This document shows, in pieces, positions 27,310 to 36,193 of a stretch of 64,000 nucleotides of DNA (positions are counted from its first letter, which is position 1; each line of letters starts with the position of its first letter). The notes below the pieces were generated by a model that saw nothing but the letters and a program-made list of their open reading frames with translations, had not been told where the DNA came from and ran no database searches. Both the position numbers and the translations under genes were made by a program. Source of the DNA: Curtobacterium sp. S6 (GTDB taxonomy: Bacteria > Actinomycetota > Actinomycetes > Actinomycetales > Micrococcaceae); NCBI RefSeq assembly GCF_000710345.2, contig NZ_JHEL01000015.1, positions 1,364,001 through 1,428,000 on the forward strand, given 5' to 3'.

Positions 27310-28187
27310 GCACACCCCGAGACACGCAGGCCGACGCGCCCTCGACCGACGCAACGCCGCGGCCCAGCGCTGCCGCATCCGCCCCCGGATCGCGGCGCGC
27401 GAAGGGCCCGCGTGGTTCCGGAACGAATCCGTGGCTTCTCGGCCTCGTCGGCGTCCTCGTCGCCATCGTCTTCTGGTGGATCTTCACCCACGCCGCGGGA
27501 TCGCAGAACCGCCTCTTGGCCGCGCTCGAGCCCGAGCGCATGCCCGGCGCCTTCGCGTCCCTGTTCGGGCGGGGCGTGATCCTCGCCGACATCGGGGTCT
27601 CGCTGCTGCGCCTGGTCCTGGGCCTGGGCATCGGGATCGTGGTCGGCATCCCCCTGGGGATCGCGGTGGGCTCGTGGCCGAGGTTCGCGGGCGCGTCTTC
27701 CCCGGTGATCCAGTTCTTGAGGATGGTCTCCCCGCTCTCGTGGGCCCCGATCGCGGTGGCCCTGTTCGGCGTCGGGCACGCGCCGGTGGTTTTCCTCGTC
27801 GCGATCGCGGCGGTGTGGCCGGTGGTCATCAACACCTCTGCGGGGGTGCGAGCGGTCGAACCCCGGCATCTCGAGGTCGCCAGGGTCCTCGGCGCCACCC
27901 GCTTCGAGGTGCTCCGCCACGTGATTCTGCCCAGCACCCGCTCGCACATCCTGACCGGCGTTCGCACGGCCCTCGGCATCGCCTGGGTCATCATCGTTCC
28001 GGCCGAGATGTTGGGGGTCACCTCCGGCCTGGGCTACGAGATCCTCAACGCGAGGGACCGGCTCGCCTACGACGAGATGCTCGCCGTGATTCTCGTCATC
28101 GGGATCCTAGGTATCGCGCTCGATGCCACCGCTCAGCGCCTCCTGAGCGAACGACGACGCCGAGCCCCCGCCGCGCGGCAAGGGTAG
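27306..28187 (+). CDS. ABC transporter permease (SsuC/NrtB/TauC-like)
   Basis: Inner-membrane permease of 293 residues with about six helices after a Ser/Ala/Pro-rich cytosolic N-terminus. The EAA loop is visible as EVARVLGATRFEVLRHVILPS, which docks the ATPase. The GTG start at 27306 overlaps the binding-protein stop (GTGA), giving a tightly coupled operon. Some 75 bases separate it from the uracil permease gene, which is probably its own unit. Confidence 0.9.
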   Translation: MSTPRDTQADAPSTDATPRPSAAASAPGSRRAKGPRGSGTNPWLLGLVGVLVAIVFWWIFTHAAGSQNRLLAALEPERMPGAFASLFGRGVILADIGVSLLRLVLGLGIGIVVGIPLGIAVGSWPRFAGASSPVIQFLRMVSPLSWAPIAVALFGVGHAPVVFLVAIAAVWPVVINTSAGVRAVEPRHLEVARVLGATRFEVLRHVILPSTRSHILTGVRTALGIAWVIIVPAEMLGVTSGLGYEILNARDRLAYDEMLAVILVIGILGIALDATAQRLLSERRRRAPAARQG

Positions 28188-28262
28188 ACTTGCCGAGGCC
28201 TGCGCGGAGGACCACCGATCGCGGGCCGGAGTTTCGACCGCCATCACCTTCCAGGAGTCCGT

Positions 28263-29627
28263 GTGAGCTCTGCACCTCAGCCCCCGTCATCCGGAACATC
28301 CCGCGCCTCAGGGTTCGGATGGTCCCTGCACGGGGATGGCAAGTCCGTCGCCCCAGGCTCCGTGGTGGCCCCGAACGAGCGGCTCTCGTGGGGACGCACC
28401 GTCAGCATTGGGGCACAACACGTGGTCGCCATGTTTGGCTCGACCTTCCTGGTTCCGCTCATCACGGGCTTCCCACCGGCGACGACGCTGCTCTTCTCCG
28501 GAATCGGCACCATCTTGTTCCTGCTCCTGACGGCGGGACGGGTGCCTTCCTATCTCGGCTCGTCCTTTGCGTTCATCGCCCCGATCGGCGCGGCCATGAA
28601 TCAGTACGGACCGGGAGGCGCGCTCGGCGGCATCGTGATGTCAGGCCTCGCTCTGTTCGTGATCGGTCTGATCGTGCAGGTCGCCGGCACCGACTGGTTG
28701 CAGAAGCTCATGCCGCCGCTGGTCACGGGCTCCATTGTGGCGCTGATCGGCTTCAACCTCGCGCCGTCGGCCAAGGATAATTTCATGAAGGCGCCCGTCA
28801 CGGCGCTGGTGACGCTGGGCTCGATCATCTTGATCTCCGTGATCTTCCGCGGGATCCTCGGGCGCCTATCGATTCTGTTGGGTGTCGCGATCGGGTACAT
28901 CACCGCCGTCATTCGCGGCGAGGTCGACTTCAGCGCGATCGACAAAGCCTGGCAGAGCGAGGGACTCTTTGGACTCCCGGAATTCCACGCGCCCGAATTC
29001 CACCTGGCGATGGCCGGTCTCTTCATTCCGGTGGTGCTGGTCCTGGTGGCCGAGAACATCGGGCACGTGAAGTCCGTGGCACTGATGACCGGACATAATC
29101 TGGACCGCTACGCCGGCCGGGCGATCATGGCCGACGGCCTGGCGACCACCATCGCCGGGGCCGGCGGCGGCTCGGGAACCACGACCTACGCCGAGAATAT
29201 CGGCGTCATGGCCGCGACCAAGGTGTATTCGACGGCGGCGTACTGGGTTGCGGCCCTCTTCGCGCTCCTTCTCTCGGTCATGCCGGTCTTTGGCGCCGCG
29301 GTGGCCACCGTGCCTGCTGGAGTGCTCGGCGGGGCCGCGACGGTCCTGTACGGCATGATCGGCATGTTGGGCGTCAGGATCTGGGTCCAGAACCGCGTGG
29401 ACTTCTCGAACCAGGTCAACCTCACGACGGCCGCCGTGGCCCTGATCGTTGGCATCGCCGACTACACCTGGGACATCGCGGGCCTCCAGTTCGCGGGGAT
29501 CGCCCTCGGCACGGGGGCAACCCTGGTGGTGTATCACCTGATGGCGTTCATCGCCCGTCGACGCCGCTCCGTCGGCACCGACCCCCTGGAGCCCGACGCG
29601 ACAGAGCACCCGTCACCGATGGGCTGA
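28263..29627 (+). CDS. uraA: Uracil permease (NCS2 family)
   Basis: Proton-coupled nucleobase carrier of 454 residues with about 14 helices. The two glutamates that bind uracil in UraA are present in matching contexts: Glu264 in LVAENIGHVKSV and Glu311 in TTTYAENIGVMA. This favours uracil over xanthine, whose carriers carry other residues there. GTG start at 28263. An unusually long polar N-terminus (about 40 residues) precedes the first helix. Confidence 0.88.
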   Translation: MSSAPQPPSSGTSRASGFGWSLHGDGKSVAPGSVVAPNERLSWGRTVSIGAQHVVAMFGSTFLVPLITGFPPATTLLFSGIGTILFLLLTAGRVPSYLGSSFAFIAPIGAAMNQYGPGGALGGIVMSGLALFVIGLIVQVAGTDWLQKLMPPLVTGSIVALIGFNLAPSAKDNFMKAPVTALVTLGSIILISVIFRGILGRLSILLGVAIGYITAVIRGEVDFSAIDKAWQSEGLFGLPEFHAPEFHLAMAGLFIPVVLVLVAENIGHVKSVALMTGHNLDRYAGRAIMADGLATTIAGAGGGSGTTTYAENIGVMAATKVYSTAAYWVAALFALLLSVMPVFGAAVATVPAGVLGGAATVLYGMIGMLGVRIWVQNRVDFSNQVNLTTAAVALIVGIADYTWDIAGLQFAGIALGTGATLVVYHLMAFIARRRRSVGTDPLEPDATEHPSPMG

Positions 29628-29672
29628 CCACGCACTCTCCCGAAAACCGCAGGGCCCGGTGCTGGCCTCCGG

Positions 29673-30296
29673 TTAGTTGCCGGTCGGAAGCGTCGGCTGT
29701 CCGATGTTGCCGGCCTTCCACGGCGACGTCTTCGCGGCCGCGTCAATCGCGGCCTTCTCCACCGTGCGGCTCGCCGGGGATTGAGCGATCTCGAAATGTG
29801 CCGGCGCAGGATTCGTGAAGTGACCGCCCCACACCACAGCCCCGTCGAGTTCGCGCAGGATATCTTCGATGACGCGTAATTCCCGGACGAAGTAGGTGTC
29901 CTGCGCCCCCACGGGGTGTTGCTTGGCCCGGATCGAGATGGCCGTGCCCGAGAGATAGTTCGATTCGAATGAATCGGAGATCATCCGGTCGGCGGTATGT
30001 GAGACGAGATCACCGGCCTCGAGTTCATGGATCTCGTAATGATACCGGCGCGCCACGTACGTGAGGAGGGCGGCCGGCATCCCCTCCGCTACCCGAATCT
30101 CGTGGCTAGAGCCTTCCACGGCAACGCTGGGCGGCGAATCGATGATCGGCCACCCGTTGGTCGAGATCCTTCCCGGCCAGTAGTTTCCGGACCTTTTGGA
30201 CAGGGACGGCACGGATTGCGCCATGGCGACCGAAGAGAGAAGCAAGGGCACCGACAGGGCCGCAGGCACCACGGACAGCAACGTCCGACGGGACAT
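29673..30296 (-). CDS. Tat-exported M15-peptidase-like protein with degenerate metal site
   Basis: About 207 residues with a twin-arginine signal peptide (MSRRTLLSVV, cleavage likely after AMA near 26). The mature domain resembles VanY/M15 carboxypeptidases that trim peptidoglycan stems: S-N-x-L-S-G-T-A at 112-119, QHPVGA, and WGGHFTNPAPAHFEI near the end. In active enzymes the first motif supplies a His and an Asp as zinc ligands; here Tyr114 and Ser121 stand in those positions, and only His167 remains. It is therefore likely a cell-wall-binding pseudoenzyme. Last gene of the minus-strand accessory cluster. Confidence 0.6.
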   Translation of the reverse strand: MSRRTLLSVVPAALSVPLLLSSVAMAQSVPSLSKRSGNYWPGRISTNGWPIIDSPPSVAVEGSSHEIRVAEGMPAALLTYVARRYHYEIHELEAGDLVSHTADRMISDSFESNYLSGTAISIRAKQHPVGAQDTYFVRELRVIEDILRELDGAVVWGGHFTNPAPAHFEIAQSPASRTVEKAAIDAAAKTSPWKAGNIGQPTLPTGN

Positions 30297-30370
30297 ATTG
30301 GGAATCACGAATATCACCTATTTCGTATCTTATGAGGAAATACAGATAAATGGGATCCGGAAGATCCTTA

Positions 30371-31075
30371 TCAAAACTTTCTGCGCACGAGGTACCCCTG
30401 AGCGAGATAAAAGAGAGCACCCAAAAGCCCCGCGGCTATAATCAAAATAAGGCATGCGTAAATAACATTAAAAGGCATCGCAACTATGTTGTCCCGCGCG
30501 TTACAGTGTACGGAGATTGGAAATACAGAGCCATCCATTTCCTTGCTAGGGAAATTGCGGTCATATCGCACCCGGGCAAACAGACATCTATACGCAATAT
30601 TCGACGTGTAGTGCCTTTTAACCATGAAGTAGTAGAATGCTGTTATGAGAGTCATAACGGTTGAGCAGCTCGCCAACAAGATGGCTTTTCGCCACGGAGA
30701 CAACTCTTTAACAACGCTCCAGCTACACCAATCGGTTCGTGCACAATATTCTTTTAGGGATCGAATTATGTATATAGGTGTCCACAAAGCTCCTGCAAAT
30801 GATAGAAGAGCAAGGATTGCAAGAGTTATGTTCACGCTCGGCGGGACGAGATCCTCCTCAGCATTGCAATGCACAGATATTGGGAACATTTGATGGTCCA
30901 CTTCATAGCGGGGAAATTGCCGATCATAGTGCATGCCGGCGAAGCGACAACCATCCTTTGGGTCGAAGTTGTAACCAATTACAGCACCTATGTACCCGTA
31001 ATAGGTAATAAAAATCAACGATGCGGTCAAAAAGACCAGAAGGATGCCCTTCTTCCACTTCGGCAGTCTTCTCAT
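30371..31075 (-). CDS. Membrane protein with two copies of the FPIS-HCNA unit (unknown family)
   Basis: Protein of 234 residues made of two homologous halves, about 1-110 and 119-234. Each half has a transmembrane helix, an extracytoplasmic loop of about 45 residues, a second helix and a basic cytosolic tail. The loops align closely: YDRQFPRYEVD...FPISVHCNAEEDLV and YDRNFPSKEMD...FPISVHCNARDNIV, each with a cysteine about 25 residues before the HCNA cysteine, so a disulfide is possible. A third copy is the separate gene at 31396. The base composition is clearly AT-richer than the flanks. I recognise no known family. ATG 31075 has GGAG nine bases upstream. Confidence 0.7.
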   Translation of the reverse strand: MRRLPKWKKGILLVFLTASLIFITYYGYIGAVIGYNFDPKDGCRFAGMHYDRQFPRYEVDHQMFPISVHCNAEEDLVPPSVNITLAILALLSFAGALWTPIYIIRSLKEYCARTDWCSWSVVKELSPWRKAILLASCSTVMTLITAFYYFMVKRHYTSNIAYRCLFARVRYDRNFPSKEMDGSVFPISVHCNARDNIVAMPFNVIYACLILIIAAGLLGALFYLAQGYLVRRKF

Positions 31076-31169
31076 CTGATTGACTCCAACCTGCTGACTA
31101 AGGTATCGGAAAATCCTTGCTCACATTCACGGCAGGCTACGACCGCGCCGACAATGCCCAGAAATGCAT

Positions 31170-31414
31170 TCACACCTCTAACGCCTTCCTGATTTTCCCG
31201 CCGCCGAATGTACCGTTAGCCAGCCCATCGACATCTGCCACGAAGGTAACCCACGCCGTGGTTTCGGATTCCTCAAATGTACCTTCAGAATATTCATGAG
31301 TTGGTGAGCAACGAGTGGGTATTCAATCTCCCCGTAGGGGATAAGTGCTGGTCTTAGAAGCCTCGAACAGGCACCTACCACCGCAGAATTAGAGATCACT
31401 TGGACCTCCACCTT
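31170..31414 (-). pseudogene. Probable gene remnant between two FPIS-HCNA membrane protein genes
   Basis: Two adjacent reading frames read like parts of one protein. The first contains SNSAVVGACSRLLRPALIPY and VAHQLMN; a frame change near 31285-31300 leads into TTAWVTFVADVDGLANGTFG and a stop at 31170. No intact start is seen. The most economical reading is a degraded gene fragment left by rearrangement inside the cluster, but a chance open frame is possible. Confidence 0.3.
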
Positions 31415-31758
31415 CCACTTTCCGAGTCCCTCGACGCACGAACTCCATAAACAATAGTCCATAGGCTCGAAAACGCAGTAAGACCAATAAGAATTGAGTA
31501 TATTATATTAACTTTTTTAGAGACGATGTCGTCCCTTGCGTTACAGTGCATAGAGATGGGAAACAGACGACTGTCCACCTCCGACCTGGGAAAGTTTATG
31601 TCGAAGGGAACTTGTGCTGCGCCGCAGCTATCGACAGGGTCGAAGCTATAGTGAAATCCGGCTCCCCACCAGAATATAGCTGTAATGATAAACAGAAATG
31701 TCGTAAAGAATACTAATAATACACCCTTGATCATTTTGGGAATTTCATCTGCAATCAT
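31396..31758 (-). CDS. Small membrane protein with one FPIS-HCNA unit (unknown family)
   Basis: About 120 residues: N-terminal helix (KGVLLVFFTTFLFIITAIFW), external loop FDINFPRSEVDSRLFPISMHCNARDDIV, second helix, basic tail. It is clearly homologous to both halves of the protein encoded at 30371. The ATG at 31758 overlaps the stop of the DUF1906 gene as ATGA and aligns with the N-terminus of the homologue; an upstream ATG at 31788 adds ten unmatched residues. Coupled translation ties it functionally to the DUF1906 protein, and a partner or protective (immunity-like) role is conceivable. Function unknown. Confidence 0.72.
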   Translation of the reverse strand: MIADEIPKMIKGVLLVFFTTFLFIITAIFWWGAGFHYSFDPVDSCGAAQVPFDINFPRSEVDSRLFPISMHCNARDDIVSKKVNIIYSILIGLTAFSSLWTIVYGVRASRDSESGRWRSK

Positions 31759-34065
31759 CCATCCAACCTTTCCAAAAGGACGTCGCAAAACCCCTGCTCA
31801 AACTCGTCCAACTTTTTGGGCGGTAAAATCGATGGCTGAATAGTCGCTCCGGTGAGTAAAGTACGCGCGGCGATGACAGCAGGACTCAGACTCCCCACCA
31901 TGAGATCATGGACAGTCTTTTTAGCCATTGTTGCGCTCTGGAATCTAGACTCGAAAAATCGCCGAATACGTGGGGATCCGCTCACCCGGCGGTATTCCGT
32001 CTGAAAAACGTCCGCAGGTATACGATTTCTCCGCAGTTCCTGCGCCAAATTGTAGCCGTCGGCATCAGCCAATAAATCTGAGTACCCAAAGGTTGTCACC
32101 TTACCCGGAACAGCCAGGTTATCTCTACAGTATTGATACCCAGACGAATACAATTCCTCACTTGTTCGCCAGTCGTTGTAAAAGGTGAATAGATCCCCGC
32201 CCCAACCTGCAATGTCTCCGACATCGGTCATCCAAATCCTTGTTTTCGGGTTCTTGTAATGACCTTCCAAAGTAGCCATGAGATGTTGCGTGTCGAGGGT
32301 ATATCCAGTCTCGGGATCCACGGCGCCTCCCACCAAAGTGGCGCCATGTGAATTTGCATAGTTAATGAAACCTTTGTGGATCCCTCCGATCAAAGCAGCC
32401 CAACGAGCGTTATCATATTTACCCTGCCGGTAATAATTGCAAACTAGTACGGTTGGATCCACCTGGCCATAGTCTTCCGCAAGATCGTAGAGAGTCTCGA
32501 TGCTTTCTAGGAAGTCATCTATCCCATGGAATGGAGCATGGATGCTTGTTTGCCCCGGGTCTCCACCCTCGAGGCGCCACACATCGTTGTCGAGGTCGAA
32601 GGTCTCTTCTCCTAGATAGACGCGGAATTCCTTAATCTGATTAACAGACCAATTCTTAGGCAATGAGAAACCCAGGTTTCCTGAGAACCCCCAGGACATG
32701 CCTGCGACGAACGAGAACCGAGCGAAGGTCTTTTCCGTGACGTTGGTGCATACGTTCCGAGAGCCGTAGACACCGTGGAGATATTTCTTGCCCTTCGAAG
32801 CGAGCCCCGCACCGACCCCGTGGAAGTAGGGGATCACCGCATCATCGATATCCTGCTGGGTAAAGTCGGCGTCCACGGCGAAGTAGATGACCGTCCCCGG
32901 ATTGAAACCAAACCCGGAAGCCAATGAGTGCGCGAGAAGCCCGTGCCGGAAACCGGACCCGTACGTGAAGTCCTCACGGCGTCGTCCGTTGTCCTGGAAT
33001 ATGGGAAAGACTCTCAGCCCATGCCTGAAGATTCGCTCCAATTCCCCGGGCTTGATGTTTTTGTCCAGGTCCTCTTCCCCGGGGCCCGGAGCCGGGTTAT
33101 AGAGGTACCGACCCACAATCTCGTAGCCGTGGCTCTTCAGCCACTCGGCTCGAGCCTCGGTAATTTCGAAGCGGGTGTCACAACCCGCCGTGGGACGGTC
33201 GGGGTCACCCATGGATACCAGCAACTGAGCCCAGGTCGCGAAGTCTGCCCGTCCGGTGACCGGCAACTGGCTGAACTTCTGGAAAGCTCCGACGAAATAC
33301 GCCAAGGCAGGATCAAAGTGTTCACGGCGATTGGACCGCACCACGCCGCCGGACTCCGGAACAGGTTCGTTGAACACGCAGGCAGCCGAGAAAAGCTCCA
33401 CAAAGATTCCCGAGGAGCCCACTGACAATTCATGCTGCTTCAAGAGGGAACGCGTAGCGGGCCCAAAATTCCCGTTGGGTTCGCCAATCCCCAGTTCGTA
33501 CTGCAGGGCGATCATCAACAACTTTTGGACATCCCGAGAGTAGATTCCATCGGCAGGGCCAATGCTGAATTCGGGTTTGCCGTAGTACCTCCCGTTGAGC
33601 CACTGCTGGATACCGCGGATCTTCTCCGTGCCGCCGGCGACCACCACGTAGGCATCCATATTCAAAAATGCACCGGAACAGTTCGGCGTCCACGGTGCCT
33701 GTAGCTGGGATCCCCATGTTCGTTTGCAGCTGTTTCACGGCAGCAGTCGTGGTGACGTTGAATTCACCGAAGCGGTAAGCGCCCCAATAGCCCTTGCAGA
33801 ATAAACCGTGTTGAAGGATGCGAACGATGTTCTTGTTTTTGCTCCATCCCCGGCCGATCGGCCCCAATGCGGAAACCCTGGCGGTGGTTCCGGGGCCGTA
33901 GTTCGCAACCAGCCCCCTGATACCCAGCTCGTGCTGGAGCCCCATGATGAGCGAGTACATGGTGGCCCAGCCGGTGGCCCCATCCTCGGGGCAGGGTTGA
34001 TACCCCGGAACTGTCCCATATGTTCTGTTGACCCATTGCTGGGCCTCCTTGACCTTCTGATCCAT
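31755..34065 (-). pseudogene. DUF1906 glycoside-hydrolase-like protein with peptidoglycan-binding domains, frameshifted
   Basis: Reads as one protein of about 769 residues broken by one extra base. Residues 1-132 (MDQKVKEAQQWVNRTYG and following, from ATG 34065) form the first peptidoglycan-binding-like repeat. At the T5 run 33664-33668 the frame shifts; removing one T restores C-I-L-N-M-D-A-Y-V, the normal family junction. A second repeat follows (GGTEKIRGIQQWLNGRYYG). Next is the DUF1906 domain, with CDTRFEITEARAEWL, GRYLYNPAP, VIYFAVDADF, YGSRNVCTNV and FVAGMSWGFSGNLGF. A C-terminal region of about 290 residues ends it. No signal peptide is seen, as in Firmicutes relatives. The break may be real, phase-variable or a read error. 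The gene is coupled to the downstream membrane protein gene. Confidence 0.7.
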
Positions 34066-34085
34066 CGAGTCAGCCGTCCTGATGC

Positions 34086-34529
34086 TTAATGACTGAAAGT
34101 GGACCGGCCGAACGCTCTCAGGAGGGACCATGCCAGAGCAACCCCGACCGGATACAAGGCCATATCCATCCACGAAAAGGTCGATCCGAGCAGCAGATGC
34201 GCCGGCGGAAACGCGGCCTGAATCCTGGCGGGATACGGCGTTGATTGGAAGGATTCTACCGCCATACTGAGCAGTATGGCGAGGATCCACGTCCATGGGC
34301 TCCAGAGTGGGGTCCGGCGCAGGAGAAGGCCGAGGCATACGGTCAGGACCGCGGCCCAGCAGATCGTTCCGGCCGCGTCGAGAAGATCCAAGTCAGCGAG
34401 CGGAGGCAGCGGCAAACGACGTCTCAAGCCGAATGCCGCGCCACCAACCACGAGAAAGCACAGTCCGATCCAGAGATGACTCGCGACCGAGGCACGGCGA
34501 GGTAGAGGAGGTTTTGAGCGTTTGTTCAT
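34086..34529 (-). CDS. DUF2809 family membrane protein
   Basis: Protein of 147 residues with about four to five hydrophobic segments. The C-terminal part (SMAVESFQSTPYPARIQAAF, then LLGSTFSWMDMALYPVGVALAW) matches DUF2809, small integral membrane proteins related in outline to VanZ. The role is unknown. It lies 20 bases upstream of the DUF1906 gene on the same strand and may be first in that transcript. The ribosome site before ATG 34529 is weak. Confidence 0.65.
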   Translation of the reverse strand: MNKRSKPPLPRRASVASHLWIGLCFLVVGGAAFGLRRRLPLPPLADLDLLDAAGTICWAAVLTVCLGLLLRRTPLWSPWTWILAILLSMAVESFQSTPYPARIQAAFPPAHLLLGSTFSWMDMALYPVGVALAWSLLRAFGRSTFSH

Positions 34530-34566
34530 GGTGTTGTTATTACACCGTCGCCCGCCGGAACCGCAC

Positions 34567-35397
34567 CTACCCCTGAGCTATCCCCCGGTCCCGAAGCACA
34601 GAGACGGCCACGTCCGCTCGGTTGGTGACGATCCCGTCAACACCGAGGTCCACGAGCCGTGACATATCCCGCGGATCATCGACGGTCCACACGTCCACGC
34701 GGAGGCCGCATCGATGGGCCGCGTCGAGGAACCGACGGCTCACGACCCGCACCGTCACCGGTCCGACCCGATGCGCCTCCGGCACCTGCATGGCCCCGAA
34801 TTCCGCGATCCAAGGGCGGATCGTCCGTGCGATCACGGGCCAGACGAGCGAACATAACCGAGCGGGAATACACAGGCTCAAGGCCTTGAAGACCGCGATC
34901 CCGCCGTATCCAGCGCTGGAGGAGACGCCCCGTGGGAGCTTGCTCAACGCACGTCGACGCCTCGATTCGGAGAACGAGGTCACGAGAACCCGGTCGGCCG
35001 CGCCCGCGGCCAGAATCTCGCGCGGCAAGGCGGCGACCGATCCTTCGTCCTTCACATCGATGTTGAAGCGGGCATCCGGAAACTCACGCAGGGCCGCCCC
35101 GACCGTCGGGATCCGCTCGCCGTGGCGCAGGCGCACCGCGTCGACATCGGCGGAATCCATCTGCCCGACGACGCCGGCCACGCCGGCCACCCGCGACAGA
35201 TCCGGGTCGTGCAGTGTCAGCACCTCGCCGTCGGCGGTAGTGTTCACGTCGGTTTCGATCCAGGTGGCCCCGGCCTCGCGGGCCGCCCGAAAGGCGGCCA
35301 GGGTGTTCTCGTCCCCGTCGCGAGCAAGGCCTCGGTGGGCCAAAATCCTGACCGGACGCGCGGGCCCACCGCCGGAGGTCACACCCGGTTCAGTCAC
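34567..35397 (-). CDS. Glycerophosphodiester phosphodiesterase
   Basis: Hydrolyses glycerophosphodiesters to glycerol-3-phosphate and an alcohol, salvaging phospholipid head groups; 276 residues. The GDPD motifs are seen: LAHRGLARDGDENTLAAF with the catalytic His, WIETDVNTTADGEVLTLHDPDLSR with metal ligands and the second His, and the terminal LGVDGIVTNRAD. No signal peptide, so cytosolic. The GTG start at 35397 overlaps the end of the upstream HAD gene by eight bases. Confidence 0.9.
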   Translation of the reverse strand: MTEPGVTSGGGPARPVRILAHRGLARDGDENTLAAFRAAREAGATWIETDVNTTADGEVLTLHDPDLSRVAGVAGVVGQMDSADVDAVRLRHGERIPTVGAALREFPDARFNIDVKDEGSVAALPREILAAGAADRVLVTSFSESRRRRALSKLPRGVSSSAGYGGIAVFKALSLCIPARLCSLVWPVIARTIRPWIAEFGAMQVPEAHRVGPVTVRVVSRRFLDAAHRCGLRVDVWTVDDPRDMSRLVDLGVDGIVTNRADVAVSVLRDRGIAQG

Positions 35398-36193
35398 CAG
35401 CGAGCACCCTTTCGATGACCTGCGCGACGCCGTCGTCGTCGAAGCCGGGACACGTGCGCCCGACCTCTTCGATCACGCCCGGCCACCCGGAAGCCATCGC
35501 GTATCCGTGCCCGGCCCATTGCAACATCGACGTGTCATTAGGCATGTCCCCGAAGGCCAGGACCTCGTCGGCGGTGATCCCTTCGGCCTCGCACCATCGA
35601 GCCAGGGTTCTCCCCTTGGACAACCCGGGTTGACCAACTTCCGCGAGGGGCAGGTCGGCCACCGCGTGGGTCACGGACACGGACTCATCCCCGACGTGAC
35701 GAACCAGCTCAAAGAGCTCCCGCGGAACCATCGAGTCGTCACGGACCAGGAACTTAATGATCTGGGCATCCGCGGGCAACGACCGGTGCAGGGGTCCGAC
35801 GGTCCTGCGGTGGGCGTCCTTGAGATTGGTATCCGGCCAGCCCTCTTCCGAGTACGCACCGGCGAGCGTCTCGACCGAATACGAGGCGTGCGGAAGCATC
35901 TCACCCAGACGCGCCCGAAGGTCCAGGATGACCCCGGGGTCAACGGTTTCGGCATGGACGACCTCGTCCCGCGCGACGTCGAAAATGACCGCCCCGTTAG
36001 AACATATGGCCACAGAGTCATATTCGAGTTGCTCGCGGACGGGTTCGATCCACCGGTGCGGACGACCGGTCACGTATACGATCTCCAAACCGGCGGATCG
36101 AGCCGCCCGAAGCGCCTCGAGCGTTCGATCGCGGAACCTGAAATCGGGACCGAGAACGGTTCCGTCCAGGTCCGTGGCGATCAGTTTGATCAC
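35390..36193 (-). CDS. Cof-type HAD-superfamily hydrolase
   Basis: Phosphatase of 267 residues of the Cof/type IIB HAD group. Motif I is IATDLDGTVLGPDF, motif II sits in EIVYVTGRPHRW, and the metal-binding motif is AFGDMPNDTSML. The GTG start at 36193 overlaps the upstream stop (GTGA). It lies between a YbhB-like gene and the GDPD gene in a four-gene unit with the PfkB kinase; a sugar-phosphate substrate is likely. Confidence 0.87.
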   Translation of the reverse strand: MIKLIATDLDGTVLGPDFRFRDRTLEALRAARSAGLEIVYVTGRPHRWIEPVREQLEYDSVAICSNGAVIFDVARDEVVHAETVDPGVILDLRARLGEMLPHASYSVETLAGAYSEEGWPDTNLKDAHRRTVGPLHRSLPADAQIIKFLVRDDSMVPRELFELVRHVGDESVSVTHAVADLPLAEVGQPGLSKGRTLARWCEAEGITADEVLAFGDMPNDTSMLQWAGHGYAMASGWPGVIEEVGRTCPGFDDDGVAQVIERVLAGD

